The notes: a model not told the origin generated them from the letters alone. Counted from the stretch's first letter, positions 7,733 to 15,326 are shown. The stretch: 40,437 bases of DNA from an uncultured Prevotellaceae bacterium (GCA_946406555.1 CAMJLB010000011.1:1-40437); one strand, 5' to 3'. Translations and numbers: made by a program.

Positions 7733-9670
7733 TTACAGTTTCAGTTGGCAGGGCGACATGGGCAGTGTACTCTTACCGTAGACGTTGGCGCGTGCGGGGT
7801 TGTTCTTCCAGGCATAGCGTACCCACTGCGCATTTTCTACCGGCGCCTGCAGCGTGATGGTGGTGCCGTTGCCCGTGGCCTGGGCGTTATGGTAGCGACC
7901 GTCGGGTCCTGCCACCTCAAATTCGTAGAGCACACCCTCGTTGAGCAGCGGTTGGTCGAGCGTGAGCAGCACCTCGGTGCCCCGTTTTTCGGTCTTCACC
8001 ACCTGTGGCGAGAGCAGCGTCTTGGGGTGCCAGATCAGATGGTCGAAACAGCGGGCTATGCGCTGCGCCACCTCGCGCTTGAGCAGGGGGTGTATGTCGA
8101 CGGCCTCGCCCAGGTCGATGTTCACCGCCAGTGCCGTGTTGGGAGTCAGGAGCGTGGCTTGCCGCTGTGCCTCGCGCACGGTGCACCACCCCGTGTGCTG
8201 CGGTTGGTCGGCAGGCTCCATATAGTTGGCCAGCTGGGCCACCACGAAGGGCAGCTGTGGCTGCCGGAACAGTTGTCGCCAGCTGCCGATGAGCTGTGTG
8301 AGCCATGTCTGGTAGTGGCGGGCGTCGCCGCCGGTGTTGCTCTCCCCCTGATACCACACCACGCCTGCGAGGGAGTAGGGTGCCAGCGGATGGAGCATGG
8401 CATTATATAATACGGTGGGCAGGTTCTGTCCGCCAGCATCGATGCCAGGGCTTCCGGGCAGCTGTGCGCCGGTGTGTATGCGCCACTGGGTGCTGAGGGC
8501 CACCTCGGTGCCATCGTCGAAGATGAGCTTATAGGGCTTCTCGGGAATGAAGTGGGGAGCGCCACCCTTGGTGATGAAGCGCACGGTGAGGGCGTTGCGC
8601 CCAGCACGGAGCAGTCCGGCTGGTATCTGGTAGCGGCGCGGGGGGTACTGATAGCCCGTCTGCCCCACCTTCTTGCCGTTCACGTAGGTCTCGTCGGCAT
8701 CGTAGAGCGTGCCCACGAGCAGGCGGCAGGGCTGACCGGCATGGGCGGCGTCGACCTCTACCAGCTGGCGTGCCCAGAGCGAGCCGTTGAGCCTTCCGTG
8801 GAAGAGGTCTACGCTCTGCGGACGGCCGTTGGGCTGGGTGGCAAACACCTGCTTCAGTTCCCACTGGCTGTCGTCGTAGTCGGCAGCGGCCCAGCCCTCA
8901 GCCAGTCCGGGATCGCCTTCGGTAAGCATCTGTTGCCAGCGGCGCTGAGCCAGCTGGTTGGTCTGCTGCATGGCCTGCACCATCTTGTCGTCTTGATAGA
9001 ACTGGGTGCGCTGCCACAGGTCGGGGAAATAGCGCTTCAGGGTGTCGGCAGGCAGCCATGCCTGTATGGGCGTGCCGCCAAGCGAGTTGACGATGATGCC
9101 CTGGGGCACGCCCGTCTTCTCGTACATCTCCCGGCCCAGGAAGTAGCCCACGGCCGAGAACAGCCAGGCGTTCTCTTTCGTCACGGGTTTCCAGTTGATG
9201 GGCGTAGGCTTCACGTCGTGCTTCGGCCCGTGGGTGTCGTAGTCGGTCTGCACGCGGAACATGCGTATCTGCGGGTTCTGGTAGTCATCAATCACTTTCC
9301 CGTATTGCGGGTAGACGCGCTCTATGGTCACGTCGATGTTCGACTGTCCCGAGCAGAGCCACACGTCGCCGATGAGCACGTCCGAGATGGTGAGCGTAGA
9401 GCCACTCTCTACATTCAGCGTGTACGGTCCACCTGCCTTTTGTTCGGGCAGCACCACCTGCCAGTGGCCCTGGGCATCGGCGGTGGTCTCGAAGACCTTT
9501 TTCTTAAACGTCACGGCTACATGCTCGCCTGCGTCGGCAGTACCCCATACCGGTATGGGCTTACCGCGCTGCAGCACCATGCCGTCTTGAAACATTTGCG
9601 GCAGCTGCACCTTGGCGGCCGCCACCATTGCGCTCAAAAGCGCAACAATCATTGTTGAAGTCTTTTTCAT
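7733..9670 (-). CDS. Secreted sialate O-acetylesterase-family carbohydrate esterase (probable acetyl-xylan esterase)
   Basis: About 645 aa of the SASA/SGNH family. The signal peptide is MKKTSTMIVALLSAMVAAAKV. VQLPQMFQDGMVLQRGKPIPVWG is the usual N-terminal beta-domain opening. The catalytic Ser block is WLCSGQSNIDV (GQSN), and a conserved GVVWYQGESN block lies further on, with DIHP near the C-terminal catalytic region. A lectin-like insert occupies the middle. Length fits the family (about 630-690 aa). The start at 9670 is preferred over the ATG at 9682 because that ATG overlaps a TATTTTTG promoter box (9680-9687). Family members remove O-acetyl groups from sialic acid or from xylan. Next to GH43, GH67 and a GPH symporter, acetyl-xylan deacetylation is the more likely role; no sialidase is present. 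Confidence 0.88.
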   Translation of the reverse strand: MKKTSTMIVALLSAMVAAAKVQLPQMFQDGMVLQRGKPIPVWGTADAGEHVAVTFKKKVFETTADAQGHWQVVLPEQKAGGPYTLNVESGSTLTISDVLIGDVWLCSGQSNIDVTIERVYPQYGKVIDDYQNPQIRMFRVQTDYDTHGPKHDVKPTPINWKPVTKENAWLFSAVGYFLGREMYEKTGVPQGIIVNSLGGTPIQAWLPADTLKRYFPDLWQRTQFYQDDKMVQAMQQTNQLAQRRWQQMLTEGDPGLAEGWAAADYDDSQWELKQVFATQPNGRPQSVDLFHGRLNGSLWARQLVEVDAAHAGQPCRLLVGTLYDADETYVNGKKVGQTGYQYPPRRYQIPAGLLRAGRNALTVRFITKGGAPHFIPEKPYKLIFDDGTEVALSTQWRIHTGAQLPGSPGIDAGGQNLPTVLYNAMLHPLAPYSLAGVVWYQGESNTGGDARHYQTWLTQLIGSWRQLFRQPQLPFVVAQLANYMEPADQPQHTGWCTVREAQRQATLLTPNTALAVNIDLGEAVDIHPLLKREVAQRIARCFDHLIWHPKTLLSPQVVKTEKRGTEVLLTLDQPLLNEGVLYEFEVAGPDGRYHNAQATGNGTTITLQAPVENAQWVRYAWKNNPARANVYGKSTLPMSPCQLKL

Positions 9671-9679
9671 AATTATGTG

Positions 9680-9687
9680 CAAAAATA
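9680..9687 (-). promoter_or_regulatory. Bacteroidota -7 box (TATTTTTG) for the esterase gene
   Basis: On the minus strand TATTTTTG is followed by C and lies about 10 nt before the ATG at 9670, implying a very short leader. It argues for the inner start codon. Confidence 0.5.
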
Positions 9688-9795
9688 GTATGTTTTTGTG
9701 AGAAATACAACTATTTCATGTTTCATTGTTGTCTTTTGCAACATTTTGTGAAGTATCTGCAACGTCCGGCCGTCGGCCTATTCAAATAAAAATAT

Positions 9796-9803
9796 TACTT
9801 TTG
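9796..9803 (+). promoter_or_regulatory. Bacteroidota -7 box (TACTTTTG) for the symporter gene
   Basis: TACTTTTG followed by C lies 34 nt before the ATG at 9838. It is divergent from the esterase promoter at 9680-9687, so one 155-nt region drives both halves of the locus. Confidence 0.6.
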
Positions 9804-9837
9804 CAACATATTTAATCGTCAAAATTGAAATATAACT

Positions 9838-11286
9838 ATGGCAGACCAAACACAGCAAAAAGGCTTCTACAAGCTTTCATGGGTGCAACGCATCGGTTTC
9901 GGTGCCGGCGACCTTGCGCAGAATCTGATATATCAGACCATCTGCATGTATCTACTTTTCTTCTATACCGACGTCTACGTGCTTGGCGGCGATGCCGCCC
10001 GCTCGGCAGGCCTGGCGGGCACGATGTTCCTTGTCGTCCGTCTGGTCGACGTGCTGTGGGACCCCCTTGTGGGCACCTTCGTCGACAAGCACAACCCGCG
10101 CTGGGGCAAGTACCGCAGCTACCTGGTGATGGGCGGCATACCACTCACCATTCTTGCCATACTGTGCTTCTGGGACGGCTTTGCCCCCTCGCTCGTCTAT
10201 GCCTACATCACCTACGTGGGCATGTCGATGCTCTACACGCTCATCAATGTGCCCTACGGCGCGCTGAACTCCTCGCTCACCCGCGATACTGATGAGATTA
10301 CCATCCTCACTTCCGTGCGCATGTTCATGGCCAATGTGGGTGGCCTCTGCGTGTCGGCGGGCGTGCCCATCATCGTGGCCATCTTCGCCTCGGCCGAGCA
10401 TCTGCCACTGGAGATGGCCCTGTTCATGGGTCTTGGCTCGCTGCCTTCCTTTATCTTCATGCCTCTGGTGCCGGCCATCAAGAAGAAGGTGGGCAAGAAG
10501 AACATGTTCTACATCTTCCTCACCATCGCCATCGTAGGCATGGCCCTGCTCTACGTCATCAGCAAGATGGGCACGGTGAAAGAGAACATCACCCTGGTCT
10601 ATATCGCCCAGTTTGTCAAGTCTACGGGCGTGATTGTAGCCACGGGCTATATGTGGGCACTCATTCCCGAGGTCATCTCCTATGCTGAATATACCACCGG
10701 CCGCCGCATCGCTGGCATCGTGAACGCCCTGACGGGCATCTTCTTCAAGGCGGGCATGGCCCTGGGCGGCGTGATTCCCGGCCTGGTGCTGGCCTGGACG
10801 CACTATGTGGCCACCGAGGAGGCCTCGACGCTGCCGAAGGACTCGCAGGCGTGGTTCCTCACGATGCTCATCTTCTCGCTCACCGGTCTGGCACTGCTCA
10901 TCTTCTGCTTCTCGCAGACCAAGGAGCGCGTGGTGATGGACGAGAGCGAGACGAAGAACGTGAAGGTCTCCGACCTCTGGACCGAGTTCATGCGCAACCG
11001 TCCCCTGCGCGTCATCGCCCTCTTCTTCATCACCGCCTTTGCCATGATGAGCGTGGGAAATGCCGCTGGTGCCTACTTCATGAACGACCTGGAGCTGCAG
11101 ACGCCCGAGGCACAGGAGGGCATACGCTGGCTGGTATGCGTCATTCCCGCCATGCTGCTCGTGCTGGCCATGTTCATCATCTCGAAATATGAGCTGAGCG
11201 ACGAGGTCATCGACAAGATCAACAAGGAGATAGAAGCACGCAATCAAACCAGCCTCAAGGCACCTAAAAGACCTGAAAGAAATTAG
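9838..11286 (+). CDS. GPH-family (MelB-like) sugar:cation symporter, probably for xylo-oligosaccharides
   Basis: 482-aa inner-membrane protein with about 12 hydrophobic segments. The N-terminal half has LVVRLVDVLWDPLVGTFVDK followed by RWGKYRSYL, the signature of glycoside-pentoside-hexuronide:cation symporters (Asp residues in helix 2 for the coupling ion, then the basic loop). The central loop contains AEYTTGRRIAGIVNALTGIFFK, another family hallmark. It stands alone ahead of GH43-sigma-GH67, with about 200 nt and a separate promoter before GH43. By context it probably imports xylose oligomers or aldouronic acids released outside the cytoplasm. Related Prevotella xylan clusters also carry such a transporter. 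Substrate is inference. Confidence 0.88.
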   Translation: MADQTQQKGFYKLSWVQRIGFGAGDLAQNLIYQTICMYLLFFYTDVYVLGGDAARSAGLAGTMFLVVRLVDVLWDPLVGTFVDKHNPRWGKYRSYLVMGGIPLTILAILCFWDGFAPSLVYAYITYVGMSMLYTLINVPYGALNSSLTRDTDEITILTSVRMFMANVGGLCVSAGVPIIVAIFASAEHLPLEMALFMGLGSLPSFIFMPLVPAIKKKVGKKNMFYIFLTIAIVGMALLYVISKMGTVKENITLVYIAQFVKSTGVIVATGYMWALIPEVISYAEYTTGRRIAGIVNALTGIFFKAGMALGGVIPGLVLAWTHYVATEEASTLPKDSQAWFLTMLIFSLTGLALLIFCFSQTKERVVMDESETKNVKVSDLWTEFMRNRPLRVIALFFITAFAMMSVGNAAGAYFMNDLELQTPEAQEGIRWLVCVIPAMLLVLAMFIISKYELSDEVIDKINKEIEARNQTSLKAPKRPERN

Positions 11287-11294
11287 ACATTGGA

Positions 11295-11355
11295 ACACGA
11301 AGACACGAAGACAGGAAGTATCCTCAGCACTACTTTTATCTTCGTGTCTTTGTGT
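11295..11355. terminator. Imperfect 17-bp inverted repeat after the symporter gene
   Basis: ACACGAAGACACGAAGA (11295-11311) pairs with 11339-11355 with a single mismatch around a 27-nt loop, starting 8 nt after the symporter stop codon. There is no strong T-run. It may end the symporter transcript or be a dispersed repeat; CGAAGACA motifs of this type are, from memory, frequent between Bacteroidota genes. Confidence 0.5.
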
Positions 11356-11426
11356 ATCGAAGGAGGTCTGATACAATTTGATAATTATCTGCAACATTTC
11401 CAAAACACACTGTTTTATAAAAATGC

Positions 11427-11434
11427 TATCTTTG
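11427..11434 (+). promoter_or_regulatory. Bacteroidota -7 box (TATCTTTG) for the GH43-sigma-GH67 operon
   Basis: TATCTTTG followed by C, 52 nt before the GH43 ATG. The -33 region (TGTTTT around 11411) is only a weak match to TTTG. Confidence 0.6.
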
Positions 11435-11486
11435 CATCGCTTTTGTGAAAAATGCAGATTGTAATTAAAAACTTTAGATAAAAAAT

Positions 11487-12524
11487 ATGAAACCACGTTA
11501 TCTATTTCCCAGTGACTATATGGCCGACCCATCGGCCAATGTGTTTGGCGACCGCCTCTACATCTACCCCTCTCACGACCGCGAAGGCGGCGTGGCCTTC
11601 GACGACGACGGCGGTCACTTCCAGATGAAAGACTACCACGTGCTCTCGCTCACCGACGTGGAGAACGGCGAGGTGACCGACCATGGCGTGATTCTCGACG
11701 AAGACCAGGTGGCCTGGGTGGAGAAGCAGATGTGGGATAACGATGTGGTGGAGAAAAACGGGAAATACTATCTCGTGTTTTCTGCCAAGGACCACAATGG
11801 CGAGTTCCACCTCGGCGTGGCCATCGCCGACCGTCCCGAAGGCCCCTTCAAGCCGCAGGAGCAGCCCATACGTGGGGCTTATAGCATAGACCCCTGCGTG
11901 TTCAAGGACGACGACGGCGAGATATACTGCTACTATGGCGGTCTCTGGGGCGGACAGCTGCAGTGGCATGTTCCCCTGAAGGCTCCTTTCGCCCCCGTGA
12001 TGCAGCCCGACACCGAGTCGGCCCCTGCCGGGCATGTAGACATAGGTCATGCTTCCGACAAGAAGACGGAGCTATGGGCACCTGCCGATGCCCCCGCATT
12101 GTCGAGCTTCGTGGCCCGCATGAGCGACGATGTGCTGCAGTTCACTGAGGCACCGCGCCCCGTGGTCATCGTCGATGGGCAGGGACAGCCCCTGAAGGCC
12201 AGCGACCCGCACCGCTTCTTCGAGGCATCGTGGATGCACAAGTATCGTGGCAAGTACTATTTCTCCTACAGCACGGGCGACAGCCACCTGCTCTGCTATG
12301 CCATCGGCGACAGCCCCTACGGACCCTTCACCTATCAGGGCGTGATTCTCGACCCCGTAGTGGGATGGACTACCCATCACAGCATCGTGGAGTATAAAGG
12401 TCAGTGGTATCTGTTCTACCACGACTGCGTGCCCTCCAACGACGTCACCCACCTGCGCTCGCTCAAGGTGCAGCAGCTGTTTTACAACGAAGACGGAACC
12501 ATCCAGAAGGTTGTGAATGAATAA
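11487..12524 (+). CDS. Glycoside hydrolase family 43, probable beta-xylosidase/arabinofuranosidase
   Basis: 345 aa with no signal peptide, hence cytoplasmic. Residues start MKPRYLFPSDYMADPSANVF. Asp14 in the ADPS motif fits the GH43 catalytic base, Asp135 in SIDPCVF the pKa-modulating Asp, and Glu246 in FFEASWM the catalytic acid. HHSIVEYKGQWYLFYHD near the C-terminus is the conserved GH43 His/blade segment. A single five-bladed propeller of about 300-345 aa with no accessory module is typical of subfamily 1-like enzymes. It likely cleaves xylo-oligosaccharides imported by the neighbouring symporter. Its last codons overlap the start of the sigma-factor gene by 8 nt, which indicates translational coupling. 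Confidence 0.9.
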   Translation: MKPRYLFPSDYMADPSANVFGDRLYIYPSHDREGGVAFDDDGGHFQMKDYHVLSLTDVENGEVTDHGVILDEDQVAWVEKQMWDNDVVEKNGKYYLVFSAKDHNGEFHLGVAIADRPEGPFKPQEQPIRGAYSIDPCVFKDDDGEIYCYYGGLWGGQLQWHVPLKAPFAPVMQPDTESAPAGHVDIGHASDKKTELWAPADAPALSSFVARMSDDVLQFTEAPRPVVIVDGQGQPLKASDPHRFFEASWMHKYRGKYYFSYSTGDSHLLCYAIGDSPYGPFTYQGVILDPVVGWTTHHSIVEYKGQWYLFYHDCVPSNDVTHLRSLKVQQLFYNEDGTIQKVVNE

Positions 12525-13014
12525 CCAAGTGATTATAGAAAGCTACTACCGTGCTCACAGAGGCGAGATGCTCGCCTTTGTGAGTGCCCGTCTGCACTAT
12601 AGCGACGAGGCCGAAGACCTCGTGCAGGAGGCTTTCTTGCGGCTGCTCTCCGGTCAGCGCCCTATCAGCGAGGTCACACTGCCTGCCCTGGTCTATACGT
12701 TGCTGCGCAACCTTATTGCCGACTGGTACCGCCGCCATAGCGTGCGTCTCGATGCCGAGCACGAGCTGCGGGGCATGCAGGGCACCGGCGAGTCGGCCGA
12801 GGTGCTGCTTTCTATGCGAGAGGCCGACGAGCTGCTTGAACGCGGACTGGCACACGTGCCCGAGGAGTGCCGTGAGTTCTATCGGCTGCACGTGTATGCC
12901 GACATGCCCGTGCGCGACATCTGCCAGCAGACGGGACAGCCTTACAAAACGGTGGAATATCGTCTGGGCCTGGCCCGCAAACAAGTAAGAAAATACCTGA
13001 AACACGTAGTATGA
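12517..13014 (+). CDS. ECF-type RNA polymerase sigma factor
   Basis: 165 aa. Region 2 is visible at about residues 1-60 (FVSARLHYSDEAEDLVQEAFLRLL, with LVYTLLRNLIADWYRR). Region 4 lies at about 110-162 (CREFYRLHVYADMPVRDICQQTGQPYKTVEYRLGLARKQVRKYL), a helix-turn-helix of the sigma-70 region 4.2 type. Length is normal for ECF sigma factors. The ATG overlaps the GH43 stop by 8 nt and its stop overlaps the GH67 ATG by 4 nt, so it is translated as part of a coupled trio. No FecR-type anti-sigma or SusC-like receptor gene is next to it, unlike the usual Bacteroidota ECF arrangement. It might autoregulate this operon or activate remote xylan genes. Confidence 0.9.
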   Translation: MNNQVIIESYYRAHRGEMLAFVSARLHYSDEAEDLVQEAFLRLLSGQRPISEVTLPALVYTLLRNLIADWYRRHSVRLDAEHELRGMQGTGESAEVLLSMREADELLERGLAHVPEECREFYRLHVYADMPVRDICQQTGQPYKTVEYRLGLARKQVRKYLKHVV

Positions 13015-14846
13015 AGAAGACATTTCTCTTTACTCTTTCATTGCTCGCCCTTCTGTCGGTTGGCGAGGTGCGGGCCGAAGACGGCAGCCGTCTCTGGCTG
13101 CGGCACGACCCGTCGGCAGCCTTCAAGCTGCTCACAGAGAAAATAGATTCCACCATGCCGCTCGACGATGGCTATCGCATCAGTGGCAATGTGGTTACGG
13201 CCCGCACAGCGCAGGGCCTTCTTTATGGTCGCTATGCCTGGCTGCGCGGCGAGCAGGGCGAGAGCCACCCCTACTTCCGTCTGCGCATACTCAACCACTG
13301 GGACAACCTCGACGGAACCATAGAGCGCGGCTATGCTGGCGGCAGCATCTTCTGGGCACTCGACGCTCGACGCTCGACGCTCCGCTCGGCCGAAGGACGC
13401 TTGCAAGGCAAGAACCCTCAACCCTCAACGCTCGACGCTCATCGCATAACGGCCTACGCCGAGGCCTGCGCCTCCATTGGCATCAACGGCACGGTGCTCA
13501 ACAATGTGAACGCCTCGCCCCAGATGCTCACGCGCGTATATATAAATAAGGTGAAAGAGTATGCCGACCTGCTCCGCCCTTGGGGCATTCGCGTCTACCT
13601 GTCGGTGAACTTCGGTTCGCCCAAGGCGCTGAAAGCTACCAAGACCGCCGACCCCCTCGACCCCTCCGTGCGCCGCTGGTGGAAGCAGAAGGCACAGGAG
13701 ATATACAAGCTGATACCCGACTTTGGCGGTTTTCTGGTGAAGGCCAACAGCGAGGGGCAGCCTGGTCCCTTCGACTATGGTCGCACCCATGCCGATGGTG
13801 CCAACATGCTGGCCGAGGCCCTGAAGCCCTTTGGCGGCATCGTGATGTGGCGCTCGTTTGTCTACGGGGCCAAGCACAAGGGCGAAGACCGTGTGATGCA
13901 GGCCGTGAGCGAGTTTGCCGACCTCGACGGGCAGTTTGCCGACAACGTGATCCTGCAGTCGAAGAATGGCCCGCTCGACTTCCAGCCGCGCGAGCCTTAC
14001 GCCCCCATCTTCGACCAGATGAAGCAGACCAAGCAGATGGCCGAGCTGCAGATTACCCAGGAATACCTCGGACAGGGCGACCACCTGGTGTTCCTCGCCC
14101 CGATGTGGAAGGAGTTCTTCTCGTTTGTGGCACCGTCGCGGCTGGTGGGCATCGCTGGTGTGGCCAACGTGGGCAACGACCCCAACTGGTGTGGCCACCA
14201 TTTTGCTCAGGCCAACTGGTATGCCTTCGGACGGCTGGCCTGGAACCCCGCCCTCTCGTCCAGGCAGATTGCCGAGGAGTGGCTCTGCCAGACGTTTAGC
14301 GGGGCTGGGGGTGAGGCTCTCCTCAGCATGATGCTGCGCTCGCGCGAGGCCTGCGTGGACTATATGATGCCGTTGGGACTGCACCACATCTTCAAGTTCG
14401 ACCACCACATGGGGCCCGAACCCGATGGTTTCAAGGCCGACTATCCTATAGAGTGGTGTCCCGTCTACTATCATAAGGCCGACAGGCAGGGCATCGGCTT
14501 CGACCGTTCCACGCGCGGCACGGGTGCCACTCGCCAGTATCGCGAGCCATTCCGCACGCTCTACGACTCGCCACAGACCTGTCCCGAGCAGTATCTGCTG
14601 TGGTTCCACCATCTGCCCTGGACCTATCGCATGCTCAGTGGCCGCACCCTTTGGGAGGAACTGCAATACCGTTACCAGCGAGGGGTGGGCGAGGTAGAAG
14701 ACTTCTTGCGCATCTGGCAGCAGGCACGGCCCTTCGTCGACGAACAGCGCTGGCAGGAGGTAGATGGCAAGCTGCAGAAGCAGCTGGCCGATGCTCGCGA
14801 GTGGCAAAAGGTGTGCACTACCTACTTCGCCAGTTTCCTGCAGTAG
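13011..14846 (+). CDS. GH67 alpha-glucuronidase, secreted
   Basis: 611 aa with a signal peptide (MKKTFLFTLSLLALLSVGEVRA). It removes (4-O-methyl)glucuronic acid from the non-reducing end of xylo-oligosaccharides. The core block NHWDNLDGTIERGYAGGSIFW is near residue 95-115. Glu248 in ANSEGQPGP fits the catalytic acid; Asp323 in GPLDFQ and Glu351 in QITQEYLG fit the paired catalytic bases. The N-terminal domain seems compact: only about 75 residues precede the core, shorter than in typical GH67 proteins of about 650-700 aa (from memory). Two odd segments look repeat-derived: residues about 117-145 (heptamer repeats) and SGAGGEAL near 431-438, encoded by 19 nt identical to the downstream inverted-repeat element. 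All catalytic residues are intact, so activity is plausible. It overlaps the sigma gene by 4 nt. Confidence 0.92.
   Translation: MKKTFLFTLSLLALLSVGEVRAEDGSRLWLRHDPSAAFKLLTEKIDSTMPLDDGYRISGNVVTARTAQGLLYGRYAWLRGEQGESHPYFRLRILNHWDNLDGTIERGYAGGSIFWALDARRSTLRSAEGRLQGKNPQPSTLDAHRITAYAEACASIGINGTVLNNVNASPQMLTRVYINKVKEYADLLRPWGIRVYLSVNFGSPKALKATKTADPLDPSVRRWWKQKAQEIYKLIPDFGGFLVKANSEGQPGPFDYGRTHADGANMLAEALKPFGGIVMWRSFVYGAKHKGEDRVMQAVSEFADLDGQFADNVILQSKNGPLDFQPREPYAPIFDQMKQTKQMAELQITQEYLGQGDHLVFLAPMWKEFFSFVAPSRLVGIAGVANVGNDPNWCGHHFAQANWYAFGRLAWNPALSSRQIAEEWLCQTFSGAGGEALLSMMLRSREACVDYMMPLGLHHIFKFDHHMGPEPDGFKADYPIEWCPVYYHKADRQGIGFDRSTRGTGATRQYREPFRTLYDSPQTCPEQYLLWFHHLPWTYRMLSGRTLWEELQYRYQRGVGEVEDFLRIWQQARPFVDEQRWQEVDGKLQKQLADAREWQKVCTTYFASFLQ
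13359..13443 (+). repeat. Heptamer (GCTCGAC/CCTCAAC) repeat tract inside the GH67 gene
   Basis: CTCGACG recurs three times from 13359. After a short spacer, CCTCAAC occurs twice and GCTCGAC once (about 13414-13440). The tract keeps the reading frame but encodes LDARRSTLRS and NPQPSTLDAH, which do not resemble the usual GH67 sequence at this position. It looks like expansion of an intergenic-type heptanucleotide repeat within a coding sequence. Confidence 0.7.
14301..14319 (+). repeat. Coding fragment identical to the arm of the downstream inverted-repeat element
   Basis: GGGGCTGGGGGTGAGGCTC within the GH67 gene is identical to 14982-15000, 15009-15027 and part of 40334-40373. It encodes GAGGEA in the segment between TFS and MMLRSREA of GH67. 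Confidence 0.8.
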
Positions 14847-14881
14847 GGTGCTCTGCAATTCAGCCTCACCCCAAGCCCCAA

Positions 14882-15000
14882 GAGCCTCACCCCCAGCCCC
14901 TCTCCAAGGGGAGAGGGGAGTGATTAGCTCTGCTGCTTGTTTATGCGCTTGAAGGTATATACTCCCCTCTCCCCTTGGAGAGGGGCTGGGGGTGAGGCTC
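14882..15000. mobile_element. MITE-like inverted-repeat element, copy A
   Basis: Two 40-nt perfect inverted arms (14882-14921 and 14961-15000; core CCTCACCCCCAGCCCCTC) flank a 39-nt centre that begins GATTAGCTCTGCT and ends CTTGAAGGTATAT. The centre is conserved in copy B at 40254-40373, so the element is copied as a unit. It encodes no transposase. An extra right-arm fragment follows at 15001-15027. It starts 35 nt after the GH67 stop and would form a very stable hairpin in the transcript. Confidence 0.85.
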
Positions 15001-15124
15001 CTTGGAGAGGGGCTGGGGGTGAGGCTCCTAATGAGCATAGTCTTCAATACATCTGCTCCCTATCTGCTCCATGCTTAACTGCTTGATTATCAGCGAGTGT
15101 TGCAGAGGTGCAGATTTTTGCGGC

Positions 15125-15159
15125 AAAAAAAATTCAACCGTACAGGTCGAATTTTTTTT
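15125..15159. terminator. Bidirectional intrinsic terminator between GH67 and pepT
   Basis: An 11-bp stem (AAAAAAAATTC / GAATTTTTTTT) continues, after one A-C mismatch, with ACC/GGT around a 5-nt loop. T-runs exist on both strands, so it can end the plus-strand GH67 operon and the minus-strand pepT transcript. Confidence 0.8.
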
Positions 15160-15268
15160 AAAGAAATGAGCAACAATGGGAAATAATCTCGTTCGGCCAT
15201 TCGAAATAATTATTCTTATTATTCCTAATTCTTGGAACAGATTTGTTCTCATTGTTGCTGATTTCTTT
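15160..15268. repeat. 19-nt imperfect inverted repeat spanning 109 nt
   Basis: 15160-15178 (AAAGAAATGAGCAACAATG) is the reverse complement of 15250-15268 with one mismatch. The interior is AT-rich with further short inverted pieces such as GGAAATAAT and ATTATTCC. It could be a remnant of a small mobile element or a structured RNA. No coding potential is seen. Confidence 0.5.
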
Positions 15269-15326
15269 CAAACAACTTTCTGATGACTTTTTGGAAACGA
15301 ATTGCCGTAATTGAACATAATTGTCC

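Larger units (their letters stand above)
14847..15326. other. Intergenic region with MITE-like element and terminators
   Basis: The 480 nt between GH67 and pepT contain no gene. In order they hold a partial arm (14861-14881), a 119-nt perfect inverted-repeat element (14882-15000), a repeated partial right arm (15001-15027), a strong A/T-flanked hairpin (15125-15159) and an imperfect 19-nt inverted repeat spanning 15160-15268. Confidence 0.75.

Noticed and set aside
7733..9670. Sialic-acid utilisation role for the esterase
   Set aside because: No sialidase, NanA/NanE or sialate transporter is near; the xylan enzymes next to it give a better context.
9952..11532. 526-aa open frame antisense to the symporter
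   Set aside because: Composition is His/Asp/Glu-rich as expected from the complement of a membrane protein gene, and the symporter on the other strand has clear motifs.
5934..14846. Classical polysaccharide utilisation locus with SusC/SusD
   Set aside because: No TonB-dependent receptor or SusD-like gene is present in the region.
13425..15047. 540-aa open frame antisense to GH67
   Set aside because: It mirrors the high-GC GH67 gene and runs through the inverted-repeat element (LTPSPSPRGEG translation). It shows no domain.
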